DNA of 25,409 nucleotides from Actinomycetota bacterium (GTDB lineage Bacteria > Actinomycetota > Acidimicrobiia > Spongiisociales > ZC4RG35): assembly GCA_027296205.1 (NCBI GenBank), contig JAPUJM010000025.1, positions 1-25,409 on the forward strand. Direction: 5' to 3'. The position numbers and the translations under genes were made by a program. Below the pieces are notes generated by a model that saw only the letters and a program-made list of their open reading frames with translations, searched no databases and was not told where the DNA came from. This document shows, piece by piece, positions 24,877 to 25,409 of the stretch; within the stretch, counting starts at the first letter, position 1, and every line of letters begins with the position of its first letter.

Positions 24877-25409
24877 CGGTCGACGTCCCCCATGACCGGA
24901 TCGATCGAGGCGATGGTGGCGACGGTGTCCGCCATGAGACTGTCGGCCATGGCGATCGGTAGCGATTGGAGGTTGTAGAAGGAGGGTCCTCTGGTGTGCA
25001 TGCGGTAGGGAATGGCCTCCCCATCGGAGACCAGGTAACAGCCCAACTCGCCGCGGGGTGACTCCACCGCGACATAAGTCTCTCCAGGTGGAACCTTGAA
25101 GCCCTCCGTGAAGAGTTTGAAGTGGTGGATCAGCGCCTCCATCGACTCATCTATCCGGGCTCGCGGTGGTGGCGTGATCTTTCGATCTCCAACCCGGAAA
25201 TCACCCTTTGGCATGCCATCCATGACCTGTTCAATGATCTTCAGTGACTCCCACATCTCGTCAATTCGCACCCGATACCGGTCGTAGACGTCACCGTTCT
25301 CGCCTATCGGCACATCGAACTCGTAGTTCTCGATGCCGGAGTAGGGAAATACCTTGCGGAGATCCCAATCGACCCCTGCCGCCCGAAGTGCCGGACCTGT
25401 GATGCTGAA
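24873..25409 (-). CDS. nuoD: Complex I subunit NuoD (NADH-type complex; partial, 5' end outside window)
   Basis: These are the C-terminal 178 residues of NuoD, the frame staying open to the window edge. The visible part begins FSITGPALRAAGV, a segment normal for mid-NuoD, and ends IDPVMGDVDR, a canonical NuoD C-terminus. The quinone-site His and Tyr lie outside the window, so this copy cannot be compared with the altered residue in the NuoD at 1330-2523. Genes A, B and C of this operon are presumably just upstream, off the right edge. Confidence 0.95.
   Translation of the reverse strand, partial: FSITGPALRAAGVDWDLRKVFPYSGIENYEFDVPIGENGDVYDRYRVRIDEMWESLKIIEQVMDGMPKGDFRVGDRKITPPPRARIDESMEALIHHFKLFTEGFKVPPGETYVAVESPRGELGCYLVSDGEAIPYRMHTRGPSFYNLQSLPIAMADSLMADTVATIASIDPVMGDVDR

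Overview
The window looks like a chromosomal segment of a GC-rich actinobacterium, possibly class Acidimicrobiia or a relative. The evidence is high GC content, frequent GTG and TTG starts, start/stop overlaps of 1 to 4 bases throughout, and an actinobacterial-looking NuoF C-terminal cysteine region. This placement is inferred from protein style, not from a phylogeny. No rRNA, tRNA, CRISPR array, insertion sequence or phage gene was seen.

The main content is two different respiratory complex I (nuo) operons, both on the minus strand about 9 kb apart. The right one (12962-25409, cut at the window edge inside nuoD) reads nuoD-E-F-G-H-I-J-K-L-M-N. It is a conventional proton-pumping NADH:quinone oxidoreductase with the whole NADH-oxidising module. 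It is followed directly by a gene for a signal-peptide protein with bactofilin-like repeats and a membrane domain. The left one (1-3944, cut at the window edge inside nuoI) reads nuoA-B-C-D-H-I. It goes from D straight to H, so it lacks nuoE, F and G at their usual place. It therefore resembles the NADH-module-less 11-subunit complex I of archaea, cyanobacteria and the second nuo set of some actinobacteria, and its electron donor is unknown. Its NuoD has Trp where the quinone-site Tyr is expected, and its NuoH has Ile in place of a conserved loop Glu.

Between the operons (3945-11777) are: a metal-dependent phosphodiesterase/alkaline-phosphatase-family enzyme; a convergent DUF402 (FomD/Ntdp-like) protein; a four-gene plus-strand operon for a ferric-iron ABC transporter (lipoprotein, fused permease, ATPase) ending in an unknown seven-helix membrane protein; moaA of molybdenum cofactor synthesis; and a thioredoxin-like protein divergent from moaA.

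Functionally the segment is respiratory. The right complex would feed electrons from NADH to the quinone pool. The left would do so from an unidentified donor. The iron importer and two iron-sulfur-rich complexes sit together, which fits iron demand but does not prove co-regulation. The most notable points are the paired complexes with substitutions at quinone-site positions in the second one, the absence of the N7 cluster ligands in NuoG, and a two-hairpin DNA element lying inside the 3' end of nuoF.
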